DNA of 64,000 bases from an uncultured Bacteroidota bacterium (GCA_902560045.1 CACEKJ010000001.1:1-64000); one strand, 5' to 3'; positions 23,658 through 34,165 are shown, counted from the first letter of the stretch. The notes: a model not told the origin generated them from the sequence alone. Numbers and translations: made by a program.

Positions 23658-25911
23658 ATGCTATAATTTTAAGTTTAGAAAACCTCAAGAGCAACTTTTT
23701 TGTTCCAGCTTTTTCGAATAGTATTTCTGCTTTTTGATTATCAGATACCCCTTCAATATAAATCACTTTACCTTTTCCAAATCTATCATGAATAACGATA
23801 TTTCCTACAGATAGTTTGTTGTCAAATAGATTTGAATTAATCGAACTTTTCTTAATTTTTACAAAGTTCTTAGGAGGTCTTGTCTCTGGTTTTTTATATC
23901 TAATTCCTACTTTATTAAAACTAGGCTTGTTGGAAAAAGGAAAATTAGAGGATTTTTGAATAATATTTCTTTGAATATATTCATCTTTAATTTCATTTAT
24001 AAACCTACTTTGCTCAGAATCAACAAGCTTTCCCCATCGATACCTGGACAAAACATAAGAAAGAAATACTTTTTTTTCAGCTCTTGTTAAGGCTACGTAA
24101 AAAAGTCTTCTCTCCTCCTCAAGTTCGTTTCTGGAATTAAGGTTCATTGCACTAGGAAATAAGTTTTCTTCTAATCCAACAATGTAAACGTAAGGAAATT
24201 CTAGTCCTTTTGCTAAATGTATTGTCATTAGAGAAACTTTATTTCTATCATCATCCTCATTATCCTGATCTGTTGCCAATGCAATATTTTGTAAAAAAGA
24301 AGAAACACTCTTATCTTCAAATTCATTGTTATCTACAAAATCTTTTATACCGTTCAATAATTCTTCAATATTTTGAATTCTATTAACCCCTTCTAATGAT
24401 TCATCTTTTTTATACAACTTATATAAACCCGATTGTTTTAAAACTTCTTTAGTAATATCAAAAACATTCAAGCTTTCTGTGTTCACCTTCAAGCTTTCAA
24501 GCATTATAACAAAATCAAGTAATTTATTTTTTGTGGAACTATTTAATATTTCTGTTGATTTTGAAAAATCTTTAATAAAACCATAATCAGAAACATTTAA
24601 CTTTTTGGCTTCAATGGTTATTTTGTTAAGAGTCGTCTGGCCAATTCCTCTTGCAGGAAAATTAATTATTCGTTTAAAAGCCTGTTCATCCTCGGAATTT
24701 ATTAGCAATCTTAAATAAGCTAATACGTCTTTTATCTCCTTTCTTTGATAAAAAGAAAGACCTCCATATACTCTATAAGGTATATTTTTCTTTCTCAGCG
24801 CATCTTCAAAAGATCTAGATTGAGCATTGGTTCTATACAATATTGCAAAATCTTTATTATTTAGTTGATTTTGCATTTTAGTTTCAAAAATTGAACTAGC
24901 TACAAACCTTCCCTCCTCACCGTCTGTTAATAATTTATTTACGCTAATTTTTTCACCGGATTCATTTTCAGTCCAAACACTTTTTTTAAGTCTTTTCTGA
25001 TTATTTTCAATTAAACTATTTGCTGCGTTCACAATATTTTTTGTGGATCGATAATTCTGCTCCAGTCTAAAAAGTTTTGAATCAGGAAAGTCTTTTTGAA
25101 AATTTAAAATATTATTGATATTTGCTCCTCTAAAACTATAAATACTTTGAGCATCATCTCCTACAACACATATGTTTTGGAATTTATCAGAAAGAGCTTT
25201 AATAATTAAATATTGAGAATGATTCGTGTCCTGATATTCATCAACCAATATATATTTAAAAATATTTTGGTATTTAGCTAATGTTTCTGGATACTTAGAA
25301 AGCAGTTCGTTGGTTTTTAACAGCAAATCATCAAAATCCATAGCACCTGCTTTAAAACACCTGACAACATACTCTTTATAGATTTGATTAAAACTTGGTC
25401 TATTTGAAATCTTATCTGAAAGTAATAATTCATCATCATTGATATAACTTTCAGCTGAAATAAAATTATTTTTCATTGATGATATTCTAGAAAATATCGA
25501 TTTATATTTATAATTGTCTTTATCTAAATTTAATTCCTTTATAATTCTACCGACAAGCTTTTGTGAATCATCAGTATCATAAATTGTAAAATTAGAAGTG
25601 TAGCCAATTTTATGTGCTTCAATTCTTAAAATTCTTGCAAAAACAGAGTGAAAAGTTCCCATCCATAAATTTCTTGCTTCACCTCCAACAATATTAGCAA
25701 TCCTTTCTTTCATTTCTTTGGCAGCTTTATTTGTAAAAGTCAGTGCTAAAATATTGAATGGGTCTACACCCTCTGTCATTAGATAAGCGATCTTATAAGT
25801 AAGAACTCTTGTTTTACCTGATCCAGCTCCGGCAATTACAATCATTGGTCCGTCCTTTTGAAGGGTAGATTCAAGTTGTGATTTGTTTAAATTTTTAAGG
25901 AAATTTTCCAA
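23656..25911 (-). CDS. UvrD/PcrA/Rep-family DNA helicase
   Basis: A 751-residue superfamily 1A 3'-5' helicase used in repair and fork restart. Walker A is AGAGSGKT at 27-34. Motifs Ia (LTFTNKAAKEMKER), II (VDEYQDTNHSQY), III (VVGDDAQSIYSFRGA), IV (EQNYRST), V (LMTIHLAKGLEFPYV) and VI (EERRLFYVALTRAEK) are all present. The C-terminus (VGNIVIHDRFGKGKVI) is the Tudor-like tail typical of PcrA/UvrD, so it is nearer to these than to Rep. Translation starts at TTG (25911). It is divergent from recG across a 114-bp spacer with no exact -7 match. Confidence 0.95.
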   Translation of the reverse strand: MENFLKNLNKSQLESTLQKDGPMIVIAGAGSGKTRVLTYKIAYLMTEGVDPFNILALTFTNKAAKEMKERIANIVGGEARNLWMGTFHSVFARILRIEAHKIGYTSNFTIYDTDDSQKLVGRIIKELNLDKDNYKYKSIFSRISSMKNNFISAESYINDDELLLSDKISNRPSFNQIYKEYVVRCFKAGAMDFDDLLLKTNELLSKYPETLAKYQNIFKYILVDEYQDTNHSQYLIIKALSDKFQNICVVGDDAQSIYSFRGANINNILNFQKDFPDSKLFRLEQNYRSTKNIVNAANSLIENNQKRLKKSVWTENESGEKISVNKLLTDGEEGRFVASSIFETKMQNQLNNKDFAILYRTNAQSRSFEDALRKKNIPYRVYGGLSFYQRKEIKDVLAYLRLLINSEDEQAFKRIINFPARGIGQTTLNKITIEAKKLNVSDYGFIKDFSKSTEILNSSTKNKLLDFVIMLESLKVNTESLNVFDITKEVLKQSGLYKLYKKDESLEGVNRIQNIEELLNGIKDFVDNNEFEDKSVSSFLQNIALATDQDNEDDDRNKVSLMTIHLAKGLEFPYVYIVGLEENLFPSAMNLNSRNELEEERRLFYVALTRAEKKVFLSYVLSRYRWGKLVDSEQSRFINEIKDEYIQRNIIQKSSNFPFSNKPSFNKVGIRYKKPETRPPKNFVKIKKSSINSNLFDNKLSVGNIVIHDRFGKGKVIYIEGVSDNQKAEILFEKAGTKKLLLRFSKLKIIA

Positions 25912-26025
25912 TAGAAATAATTTGGAGTTAAATTAAATATTGTTAGACATATTTGAGGTTTATATTAAACTTATTTATAAACAAATTTTAATCTTTTTGT
26001 AATTAAAAATATTAAATTTAATCTG

Positions 26026-28131
26026 ATGAATAGTGATATTTTAAATACTTCGATAGAATTTTTAAAAGGTGTTGGTCCAAACAGAGCAAAACTACTTAAT
26101 AGTGAACTAAAAATTTCAACATTTAAAGATTTACTTTTTCAATTTCCTTTTAGATATATTGATAAAACCTCATACCACAAAATATCAGAAATTCAATCCA
26201 TCAATTCTGAAATTCAGATTATCGGTAAAATCTCTGATTTAAAAGAGGTGGGAATCGGTAAAAAGAAAAGACTTGTAGCTAAATTTATTGATGATACCGG
26301 GAGTATTGATCTTGTATGGTTTAAAACCAATAGATGGTTAATTGATTCCATCAAATTAAACACTGAGTACATCGCTTATGGAAAGCTTAATTCTTATAAC
26401 GGTAAACATTCAATTGCTCACCCCGAACTTGAATTATACAACAATGAAAACGTTAAAAAAAGAACAAAATTAACTGCTGTTTATCCGTCTACAGAATTAT
26501 TAAATAGAAGAGGTATTACAAATAAGGTCATACTTAATTTGATCGAAGAATTATTAATAACATTAAATAATAAGATTGATGAGAATTTACCCACTTATCT
26601 TAAGCAGAAGTTTAATCTGTTAGCTAGAAGAGAAGCTTTAATTATAATTCACAAACCAAGAAATCTAGATGAATTAAAAAAAGCTATTTATAGATTAAAG
26701 TTTGAAGAAATATTTTTTCTCCAAATCAGATTAATCAAAAAAAATATTAACAGAAAAGAAAAAATAAAAGGATATAAATTTAATGTAATCGGGAAAGAAT
26801 TTGACAAGTTTTTCAAAGATCATCTTTCTTTTGAATTAACAAACGCACAAAAAAGAGTTTTAAAAGAAATTAGAAGAGATTTAGGAAGCGGAGCACAGAT
26901 GAATAGATTGTTACAAGGAGATGTAGGTTCTGGAAAAACAATTGTTGCATTTATGTCCGCTTTGATAGCTATTGGAAACGGTTTTCAAGCCTGTATAATG
27001 ACCCCAACAGAGATTTTGTCGCACCAACATTATAATAAGTTTAAAGATATATGTAAGTTATTGAATATCAATGTAAAAACACTAACTGGATCAAGTAAAG
27101 CTAGATATAAAAAAGAGGTTAAAGAAAGCTTAATTAAAGGAGAAATTGATTTATTAATAGGTACACATGCTTTAATTTATGACGGAGTAGATTTCAAGAA
27201 CTTAGGAATAGCAATAATTGATGAACAACATAAGTTTGGTGTAGCGCAGAGAAGTAAACTCTGGCATAAAAATAAATTACCTCCACATGTTTTAATTATG
27301 ACAGCTACTCCGATTCCAAGGACACTTGCCATGTCTGCATATGGAGATCTAGATATGTCTGTAATAAATGAATTACCGCCAGGAAGAAAAGACATAAAAA
27401 CAATACATCAATCCAACAGAGATAGACTTAGGTTAATTGACTTTTTAAAAGATGAAATTAACAAAGGAAGGCAGATATATGTTGTCTATCCGTTAATAAA
27501 GGAGAGTGAAAAATTAGATTTTAAAGATCTATTGGATGGGTATGAAAGTTTTTCTAGAGATTTTCCAATGCCAAAATACCAATTATCAATTGTTCATGGA
27601 AAAATGAAGAATGAAGATAAAGACTATGAAATGCAGAGGTTTATCGAAAACAAAACACAGATATTAGTCTCAACAACTGTTATCGAGGTAGGAGTTGACA
27701 TACCAAATGCAACAGTTATGGTTATAGAAAGTGCTGAAAGATTTGGACTTTCCCAACTACATCAACTCAGAGGTCGAGTTGGCAGGGGTACACATAAAAG
27801 TTACTGTTTTTTGATTACTGGAAATAAACAAACAAAAGAAAGTAAAATCAGAATGGAAACAATGGTTTCAACTAATGATGGTTTTATAATTGCTGAAAAA
27901 GATTTAGAATTGAGAGGGCCTGGAAACATAATGGGCACACAACAAAGTGGAGAAATGCCATTAAGGATAACAAATTTAATTGGAGACTCTAAATTAATTC
28001 AGCAAATAAGACTTCTTGCTGAGAAAATTTTAGAAAAAGACCCTAAACTAACAAACCCTAATAATAGCTTGATTTTAAGCTATTTAAAACAAATTATAGA
28101 TAAGAAAAATATATGGGAATATATTAGTTAA
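26026..28131 (+). CDS. recG: ATP-dependent DNA helicase RecG
   Basis: A 701-residue superfamily 2 helicase that regresses stalled forks and processes D- and R-loops. The N-terminal wedge OB domain spans about residues 1-170, then come GDVGSGKT (Walker A, near 302), DEQHKFG (motif II, near 400), MTATPIPRTLAM, STTVIEVGVDIPNA and QLRGRVGRG. The family-specific C-terminus DLELRGPGNIMGTQQSG is present. Length is normal. It overlaps the end of the convergent TlpA-like gene by 8 nt. Confidence 0.97.
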   Translation: MNSDILNTSIEFLKGVGPNRAKLLNSELKISTFKDLLFQFPFRYIDKTSYHKISEIQSINSEIQIIGKISDLKEVGIGKKKRLVAKFIDDTGSIDLVWFKTNRWLIDSIKLNTEYIAYGKLNSYNGKHSIAHPELELYNNENVKKRTKLTAVYPSTELLNRRGITNKVILNLIEELLITLNNKIDENLPTYLKQKFNLLARREALIIIHKPRNLDELKKAIYRLKFEEIFFLQIRLIKKNINRKEKIKGYKFNVIGKEFDKFFKDHLSFELTNAQKRVLKEIRRDLGSGAQMNRLLQGDVGSGKTIVAFMSALIAIGNGFQACIMTPTEILSHQHYNKFKDICKLLNINVKTLTGSSKARYKKEVKESLIKGEIDLLIGTHALIYDGVDFKNLGIAIIDEQHKFGVAQRSKLWHKNKLPPHVLIMTATPIPRTLAMSAYGDLDMSVINELPPGRKDIKTIHQSNRDRLRLIDFLKDEINKGRQIYVVYPLIKESEKLDFKDLLDGYESFSRDFPMPKYQLSIVHGKMKNEDKDYEMQRFIENKTQILVSTTVIEVGVDIPNATVMVIESAERFGLSQLHQLRGRVGRGTHKSYCFLITGNKQTKESKIRMETMVSTNDGFIIAEKDLELRGPGNIMGTQQSGEMPLRITNLIGDSKLIQQIRLLAEKILEKDPKLTNPNNSLILSYLKQIIDKKNIWEYIS

Positions 28132-29317
28132 TACTTAATGAAACAATTAGCTCTTCAAAATCTTTCTTAAACTCCTCATACTTTATCCCTGTTGCAGGCC
28201 CATTAAAGCCTGTGTGAATTCTCCTTACTTTTTTATTTTTATCTACCACTATCAAGGTTGGGTATGAGATTAGCGTGTCTAATGACTCAAGTTTTTCTAA
28301 AGCAATAGATTTGTCACTTGACCCATATTGAGCTAAAAGCAAATCATAATTAATATTTAAACGGTTTTTTAATTTTTTTAAATTATTCAAAGCCTGTTCT
28401 TTATTTTTAGCAAATTCAAAAGCAATTGAAACCAGCATAATATCATCAAACTTTTCTACTAGTTTTGATAAATATCGAGACTCGTCCAAACAGTTTGGAC
28501 ACCATGAACCCATTAACTGGATTAGCATTATCTTTTTATCAAATTTCTTATCTGAATTAGAAACGATTTGACCTTCTATATTTTCAAAACTAAATTTAAA
28601 CTCATTATAACCGTCTTTCATTTTTGTCAATCCATAAGGGTCGGGTAATTCAAAACCAGCATCCTTAAACCCCTTAAATGGAACTGCATTATAATTTCCC
28701 GTATATAAATAACCTCTTAAAGTGTCCTTATTCAAATACCCATCCATCATATAGGCTCTATATCCGTTAAAATTTGACATACTAAATCTATTACCCCTTA
28801 CAACCCCCTCCATATAGCCATAATCACCTGTCTCGGTTCGAACTGTTCCATTAATATTTTGTGATTTTTGATTTATCATCATTTGAGAATCAAAAATATT
28901 TTTCTCATCTGGATTGAATACGATATGCCAATTCCCAGAAAAATTATCATAAATATCATCGTTGTCAATCACAAACCTGTCTTTTCCTAAAAATGCAGAA
29001 AAAGATGCTCTTCTGTTTAAACTTTCATTGTAATATACCCCTTTAATTGAATCACTATAGTCTTTGTACATGATAAAATCTTCAAAAATAAAAGAGGATA
29101 ACTTAGAGGAGTCACCTGCAACTGAATTAATTTGTAGAGCGACCTTTTCCGTTGCATTGGTAATATGAATCAATGAATCGTTTAAGGAAAAATTAAACGG
29201 AATATTAATAGAATCATTGGCTTTAAGAAAACCTACATATTTGTCATCAACAGTTGTGTTATTCACACAACTAAATACTAAAAATAAAATTGAAAAATAA
29301 ATGATGTTTCTAAACAC
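28124..29317 (-). CDS. TlpA-like thioredoxin-fold lipoprotein
   Basis: A 397-residue lipoprotein (lipobox FLVFSC, Cys17). The N-terminal ~230 residues form a strand-rich domain resembling DUF4369-type or lipocalin-like regions of Bacteroidota disulfide reductases, though I cannot confirm the family. The C-terminal ~145 residues are a thioredoxin/TlpA fold with the active site SWCPNC (Cys273, Cys276) and the cis-Pro region ISYPTLIVVD. It probably reduces or exchanges disulfides in the periplasm. The start is GTG (29317); an ATG two bases further upstream is out of frame. It converges with recG by an 8-nt overlap. Confidence 0.88.
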   Translation of the reverse strand: MFRNIIYFSILFLVFSCVNNTTVDDKYVGFLKANDSINIPFNFSLNDSLIHITNATEKVALQINSVAGDSSKLSSFIFEDFIMYKDYSDSIKGVYYNESLNRRASFSAFLGKDRFVIDNDDIYDNFSGNWHIVFNPDEKNIFDSQMMINQKSQNINGTVRTETGDYGYMEGVVRGNRFSMSNFNGYRAYMMDGYLNKDTLRGYLYTGNYNAVPFKGFKDAGFELPDPYGLTKMKDGYNEFKFSFENIEGQIVSNSDKKFDKKIMLIQLMGSWCPNCLDESRYLSKLVEKFDDIMLVSIAFEFAKNKEQALNNLKKLKNRLNINYDLLLAQYGSSDKSIALEKLESLDTLISYPTLIVVDKNKKVRRIHTGFNGPATGIKYEEFKKDFEELIVSLSIN

Positions 29318-29386
29318 ATGCTAAATATCCGCAAAATATAATTATTAAAAAAAACTTTTTGATTTCATTAGACTGCTAGTATTATA

Positions 29387-29394
29387 TATATTTG
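29387..29394 (+). promoter_or_regulatory. Candidate -7 box TATATTTG for pheT
   Basis: An exact TAnnTTTG match 22 bases upstream of the pheT ATG (29417). The nearest upstream TTG is about 25 bases away, slightly too far for the usual -33 spacing. Confidence 0.5.
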
Positions 29395-29416
29395 CTACTA
29401 ACTCATAATTTTTCTA

Positions 29417-31843
29417 ATGAAAATATCATATAATTGGTTAAAAGAGTATCTTGATATTAAAGACAACCATGAATTGGTTGGTGAAAAGTTAACTGATCTC
29501 GGTTTAGAAGTTGAAGGAATAATTAAATACGAGTCCATTCCAGGTGGTTTAGAAGGAGTTGTTATTGGTAAAACTAAGTCAATAAGGAAACATCCAAACG
29601 CAGATAGATTAAACATAACCACTGTGGATATAGGTGATGACAAAGATCTTCAAATTGTTTGCGGAGCACCCAATGTTGACAAAAATCAAACAGTTGCCGT
29701 TGCAACTTGCGGAACAACACTTTTTCCAAATAACGAGAAATTAAAGATTAAAAAAAGTAAAATAAGAGGAGAGGAAAGTAATGGTATGATATGTGGGCAA
29801 GATGAATTAAATCTTGGAGAATATGACGATGGTATTATGATACTTGACGATAAATATAAAGCCGGTACCCCTCTTAAGAATATTTTCGATATGGAAAGTG
29901 ACTGGATCTACGAAATAGGTCTTACTCCGAATAGAGCTGATGCTATGAGTCATTATGGAGTTGCTAGAGACTTAAGAGCTCGCTTGTTGCACGAAGGAAT
30001 GAAGATTGAACTTAAAACTCCCTCAGTTAGTAATTTTAATGTAGATAAAAGAACCAAAAATATTAAAGTTAATATTGAGGATGAATCCATAACTAAAAGA
30101 TATTGCGGCATTATCATGGAAAATATTTCTGTTGAAGATTCTCCAAAATGGCTTCAAAACAGATTAACATCTATTGGGATAACTCCGATAAACAACATTG
30201 TAGATGTTACGAATTTTGTAATGCATGATATAGGACAACCTCTTCATGCATTTGATTATGATAAAATTGAAGGAAATTCCATAAACATTAAAAGGAATAA
30301 AAAAGAAATAACATTTACCACCCTTGACGAAGTTGAACGTAAGCTAACTAAAAATGATCTAACGATCTCTGACGGAAAAAAACCAATGTGTTTGGCGGGT
30401 ATATATGGAGGTATTCATTCTGGTGTTTCAAATGAAACATCAACGATTTTTTTAGAAAGTGCTTATTTTGATTCAATTACTGTTAGAAAAAGCGCAAAGC
30501 ATCATAATATTAATTCAGATTCTTCCTACAGATTTGAAAGAGGAATTGATCCAAATACAACTAAGTATGCGTTAAAAAGAGCTGCTTTATTAATTAAAGA
30601 AATTTGTAAAGGATCATTAATATCATGTGATGTAATTGATCTTTACCCTAAAATTGAGGAAGATACCCAGATAATCCTTGGTTTCAATAAAATTGAAAAA
30701 ACAATTGGACAAAAGATCGAAAAAGAAATTATTAAAAAGATTATAACCTCATTAGATATTAAAATAAACAGCATCACAGAGTCGAACCTTGGCTTATCTA
30801 TACCTCCCTTTAGAAATGATGTAACCAGAGAGGCAGATGTAATCGAGGAAATACTAAGAATTTACGGATATAATAATATCAAATCTTCATCAAAAATCAA
30901 TCAATCAGTAAGACTTGAAAAAGTCAACTTAAAAGAAAAGTTATCCAACTCTATTGCCAACCACCTAGTCTCGTTGGGTTTTCATGAAATAATGACCAAC
31001 TCATTAATATCAAATAAGGAAAACGGATTAAATAAAGATGAGTTAGAATATAAAAATGTAGATATTATTAATTACTCAAGTATTGAACAATCTCAATTAA
31101 GGAACTCTTTAATCTTTTGTGGTTTAAACGCTATCAAACATAATATAAACAGAAAAAATAGTGATTTAAAATTGTTTGAGTTTGGTAAAGAATATTTTTC
31201 GAACAAAGAATCTTATATTGAAAATGAAAAACTAGTAATTTTTATACACGGAAATAAAAATAAAAATAACTGGAATTCAAACGAGGTGAAATCAGATTTT
31301 TATTTTCTTAAAGGAGTAGTCAAATCAATAACTGATAAAATTGGATTTTCTAATCTAAAAAATAAACCAATTTCTTCAAATAATATTCAAGAGGGAGAAA
31401 GTTTATTTTTTAATAAGTCTGAGATAGTTAAATACGGCATTTTAAATAGCACCATTTGCAATCAACTTGAAATTGAATCCAGCGTATATTATGCAGAATT
31501 TGATATGAATAATATTTTAAAAAACTCTTTTAACAAACCAATTTTATATAAGAAGATTTCTAAATTTCCAGTAGTTTCAAGAGACTTATCAATTTTAATC
31601 GACGATAATATTAAATATGAAAAAATTCATAATGCTGTAAGACAGATTAACATGAAGTTGATTAAAGAAGTGTCATTATTTGATGTTTACAAGGGAGATA
31701 AATTACCTGAAAATAAAAAAAGCTATGGTTTAGCATTTAAAATTCTTGACAACGAGAAAACTTTATCTGAGGAAATAATTGAAGATTTAATGGATAAAAT
31801 TATTTCTAAATTGAAAAAAGAATTTAAAGCAGAGCTACGATAA
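29417..31843 (+). CDS. pheT: Phenylalanyl-tRNA synthetase beta subunit
   Basis: An 808-residue subunit of the alpha2-beta2 PheRS. Domains in order: N-terminal region (MKISYNWLKEYLDI), tRNA-binding EMAP-like OB domain (about 40-150), B3/B4 editing domain (about 210-390), B5 DNA-binding-like domain, catalytic-like core, and the C-terminal ferredoxin-fold anticodon-binding domain (about 715-806, FPVVSRDLSILIDD). pheS is not adjacent, as is common in this phylum. It abuts the ABC-F gene stop to stop with no gap. Confidence 0.97.
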   Translation: MKISYNWLKEYLDIKDNHELVGEKLTDLGLEVEGIIKYESIPGGLEGVVIGKTKSIRKHPNADRLNITTVDIGDDKDLQIVCGAPNVDKNQTVAVATCGTTLFPNNEKLKIKKSKIRGEESNGMICGQDELNLGEYDDGIMILDDKYKAGTPLKNIFDMESDWIYEIGLTPNRADAMSHYGVARDLRARLLHEGMKIELKTPSVSNFNVDKRTKNIKVNIEDESITKRYCGIIMENISVEDSPKWLQNRLTSIGITPINNIVDVTNFVMHDIGQPLHAFDYDKIEGNSINIKRNKKEITFTTLDEVERKLTKNDLTISDGKKPMCLAGIYGGIHSGVSNETSTIFLESAYFDSITVRKSAKHHNINSDSSYRFERGIDPNTTKYALKRAALLIKEICKGSLISCDVIDLYPKIEEDTQIILGFNKIEKTIGQKIEKEIIKKIITSLDIKINSITESNLGLSIPPFRNDVTREADVIEEILRIYGYNNIKSSSKINQSVRLEKVNLKEKLSNSIANHLVSLGFHEIMTNSLISNKENGLNKDELEYKNVDIINYSSIEQSQLRNSLIFCGLNAIKHNINRKNSDLKLFEFGKEYFSNKESYIENEKLVIFIHGNKNKNNWNSNEVKSDFYFLKGVVKSITDKIGFSNLKNKPISSNNIQEGESLFFNKSEIVKYGILNSTICNQLEIESSVYYAEFDMNNILKNSFNKPILYKKISKFPVVSRDLSILIDDNIKYEKIHNAVRQINMKLIKEVSLFDVYKGDKLPENKKSYGLAFKILDNEKTLSEEIIEDLMDKIISKLKKEFKAELR

Positions 31844-33457
31844 TTAATACATTGACTGTCTTAACTCTTTGATCTTATCACTACTCATATATTCGTCAAA
31901 ACTCATGTACCTATCTATCACTCCTTTAGGGGTAAGTTCTACTACCCTATTAGCTATTGTTTGAGCAAACTGGTGATCGTGAGTAGATAAAAGAACAGTG
32001 CCTTTAAATTTATTTAAAGAGTTATTAAAAGCTGTTATACTTTCTAAATCTAAGTGATTTGTGGGTTCGTCCAGGATCAAAACATTAGCTTTTTTCATCA
32101 TCATTCTTGAAATCATACACCTAACCTTTTCACCACCAGACAAAACGGTGCACTTTTTAAGAGCCTCTTCACCAGAGAAAATCATTTTTCCTAAAAAACC
32201 TCTTAAATAAACCTCTTCTCTTTCCTCCTCGGTTTTTGCATAATTTCTTAACCAATCAACCAATGAAATATTTTTACTAAAAAATTCACTATTATCTAAT
32301 GGTAAGTATGATTGATTTGTTGTTACACCCCAGTTAAATTTACCTGTGTCTGATTTTAAATTATTATTGATAATTTGAAAGAAACTGGTAGTTGCTCTAG
32401 AATCTTTAGAATATAATAAGACTTTATCACCCTTAGCTAAATTCAAATCTATTTTACTAAAAAGTAATTCATTTTCAATGGATATCGATAAATCTTCAAC
32501 ATTTAGAATTTGATCACCTGCTACTCTTTCCCTTTCAAAAATGATTGCAGGATACCTTCTACTTGATGGCTTAATTTCATGAATATTAAGCTTCTCAATC
32601 ATTTTTTTTCTACTAGTAGCTTGTTTACTTTTAGCTACATTAGCACTAAATCTAGCTATAAACTCCTCTAATTCTTTCTTTTTTTCTTCTGCTTTTTTGT
32701 TTTGCTGTGCTCTTTGTCTAGCAGCTAATTGTGAGGATTCATACCAAAAAGTATAATTACCAGAATAATGATTGATTTTACCAAAATCAATATCAGAAAT
32801 ATGGGTGCAAACTGAATCAAGAAAATGTCTATCGTGTGATACAACTATTATACAATTATCAAAATTTGCAAGGTACTCTTCAAGCCACGTAATGGTTTCA
32901 TAATCAAGATCATTTGTAGGTTCATCCATGACTAAAACATCAGGATTCCCAAACAAAGATTTTGCTAAAAGTACCCTAACCTTAAGTTTAGGATCAATAT
33001 CGGTCATTTTTAGTGAATGTAGAGATTCTTTTACTCCCAAATTTGACAATAAAGAGGCAGCATTACTTTCTGCATTCCAGCCATCCATTTCTTCAAACTT
33101 TACCTGTAAGGATCCGATTTTATCAGCATTTTCGTCGGAGTAATTTTCATACAAACCGTCAATTTCTTTTTTAATTTTATAAAGTGATAAGTTTCCCATT
33201 ATCACTGTTTCAAGAACAGAATTATCATCAAATAATGTATGATCCTGCTCAAGCACTGACATCCTTTTTCCAGGCTCAAGATGAACATGACCAGATGTAG
33301 CATCCATTTTTCCGCTTAATATTTTTAGAAACGTCGACTTACCAGCTCCATTCGCCCCAATAATACCATAACAGTTTCCGTTATTAAAAGTTGTGTTTAC
33401 GTTATCGAAAAGAACTCTCTTTCCAAATTGAATAGATAGATTAGAAACTGAAAGCAT
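31844..33457 (-). CDS. ABC-F family ATP-binding protein (YbiT-like)
   Basis: A 537-residue soluble twin-ATPase with no membrane segment. Walker A is GANGAGKS at 34-41, the Walker B boxes are DEPTNDLD and DEPTNHLD, and the second-module signature is LSGGEKVRC. Between the modules lies the charged P-site interaction motif region (RQRAQQNKKAEEKKKELEEF). ABC-F proteins bind the ribosomal E site and relieve stalls; this one is closest to the YbiT/Uup housekeeping group rather than antibiotic-resistance types. The second Walker A is degenerate (LLYSKDSRAT), which would impair ATP binding in module 2. Its -7 box lies 20 bases upstream, beside a palindrome. Confidence 0.93.
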   Translation of the reverse strand: MLSVSNLSIQFGKRVLFDNVNTTFNNGNCYGIIGANGAGKSTFLKILSGKMDATSGHVHLEPGKRMSVLEQDHTLFDDNSVLETVIMGNLSLYKIKKEIDGLYENYSDENADKIGSLQVKFEEMDGWNAESNAASLLSNLGVKESLHSLKMTDIDPKLKVRVLLAKSLFGNPDVLVMDEPTNDLDYETITWLEEYLANFDNCIIVVSHDRHFLDSVCTHISDIDFGKINHYSGNYTFWYESSQLAARQRAQQNKKAEEKKKELEEFIARFSANVAKSKQATSRKKMIEKLNIHEIKPSSRRYPAIIFERERVAGDQILNVEDLSISIENELLFSKIDLNLAKGDKVLLYSKDSRATTSFFQIINNNLKSDTGKFNWGVTTNQSYLPLDNSEFFSKNISLVDWLRNYAKTEEEREEVYLRGFLGKMIFSGEEALKKCTVLSGGEKVRCMISRMMMKKANVLILDEPTNHLDLESITAFNNSLNKFKGTVLLSTHDHQFAQTIANRVVELTPKGVIDRYMSFDEYMSSDKIKELRQSMY

Positions 33458-33470
33458 GTTAGATTTTTAA

Positions 33471-33482
33471 TTTTGCGCAAAA
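33471..33482. promoter_or_regulatory. Perfect palindrome TTTTGCGCAAAA in the ABC-F promoter
   Basis: A 12-bp perfect inverted repeat overlapping the -7 box (33478-33485) and the expected transcription start of the ABC-F gene. Its location suits a repressor site, but no regulator is known. Confidence 0.35.
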
Positions 33483-33485
33483 ATA
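33478..33485 (-). promoter_or_regulatory. Candidate -7 box TATTTTTG for the ABC-F gene
   Basis: An exact TAnnTTTG match on the minus strand, 20 bases before the ATG at 33457, in the 32-bp gap after the aldolase gene. It suggests the ABC-F gene has its own promoter. No -33 TTG is seen. Confidence 0.45.
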
Positions 33486-33489
33486 GAAA

Positions 33490-34143
33490 TTAATTCCCTT
33501 TTTTATGATCTTTTAAAAATTTATCTAAACCTATATCTGTCAAAGGATGCTTTAATAAGCCTGTGATGGAAGATAATGGAGAGGTTATTACATCAGCACC
33601 GATTTTAGCACAATCTATGATATGCATTGTATGCCTAATTGAAGCAGCAAGAATTTCCGTTTCAAAACCGTAATTATCATAAATATCTCTGATTTCGGAG
33701 ATTAAATTTAAACCATCAGTAGATATATCGTCCAACCTGCCTAAAAATGGAGAAACGTATGTGGCACCTGCTTTCGCAGCTAACAAGGCTTGACCGGCAG
33801 AAAAAACAAGAGTGACATTGGTTTTAATTCCTTTGTTAGAAAAATATTTAGCTGCTTTTACACCGTCTTTAATCATTGGGAGTTTTACAACAATTTGATC
33901 ATTTAATGAAGCTAACTCCTCACCTTCCTTAACCATATTAGTGAAATCTGTAGCAATAACTTCTGCTGAAACATCCCCATCGACAATTTTACAGATATCT
34001 TTGTAATGTTTTAAAATATTTTCTTTCCCGGTAATTCCCTCTTTGGCCATCAATGATGGATTTGTAGTTACCCCGTCTAAAATACCAAGATCTTGAGCCT
34101 CTTTAATTTGTTCTAGATTAGCAGTGTCAATAAAAAATTTCAT
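33490..34143 (-). CDS. fsa: Fructose-6-phosphate aldolase / transaldolase-like protein
   Basis: A 217-residue class I aldolase of the small transaldolase group. It has [27 protein letters not shown], and the Schiff-base Lys87 in QIVVKLPM (aligned by eye with Lys85 of E. coli FsaA), then [14 protein letters not shown] and ILAASIRH. Members either cleave fructose-6-phosphate or act as transaldolase in the pentose phosphate pathway; in Bacteroidota the latter is likely. It has its own -7 box TAAATTTG 14 bases upstream of the ATG. Confidence 0.93.
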   Translation of the reverse strand: MKFFIDTANLEQIKEAQDLGILDGVTTNPSLMAKEGITGKENILKHYKDICKIVDGDVSAEVIATDFTNMVKEGEELASLNDQIVVKLPMIKDGVKAAKYFSNKGIKTNVTLVFSAGQALLAAKAGATYVSPFLGRLDDISTDGLNLISEIRDIYDNYGFETEILAASIRHTMHIIDCAKIGADVITSPLSSITGLLKHPLTDIGLDKFLKDHKKGN

Positions 34144-34157
34144 AAGGATTGTTTTAC

Positions 34158-34165
34158 CAAATTTA
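34158..34165 (-). promoter_or_regulatory. Candidate -7 box TAAATTTG for fsa
   Basis: An exact TAnnTTTG match on the minus strand, 14 bases upstream of the ATG at 34143. No -33 TTG is seen at the usual spacing. Confidence 0.5.
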
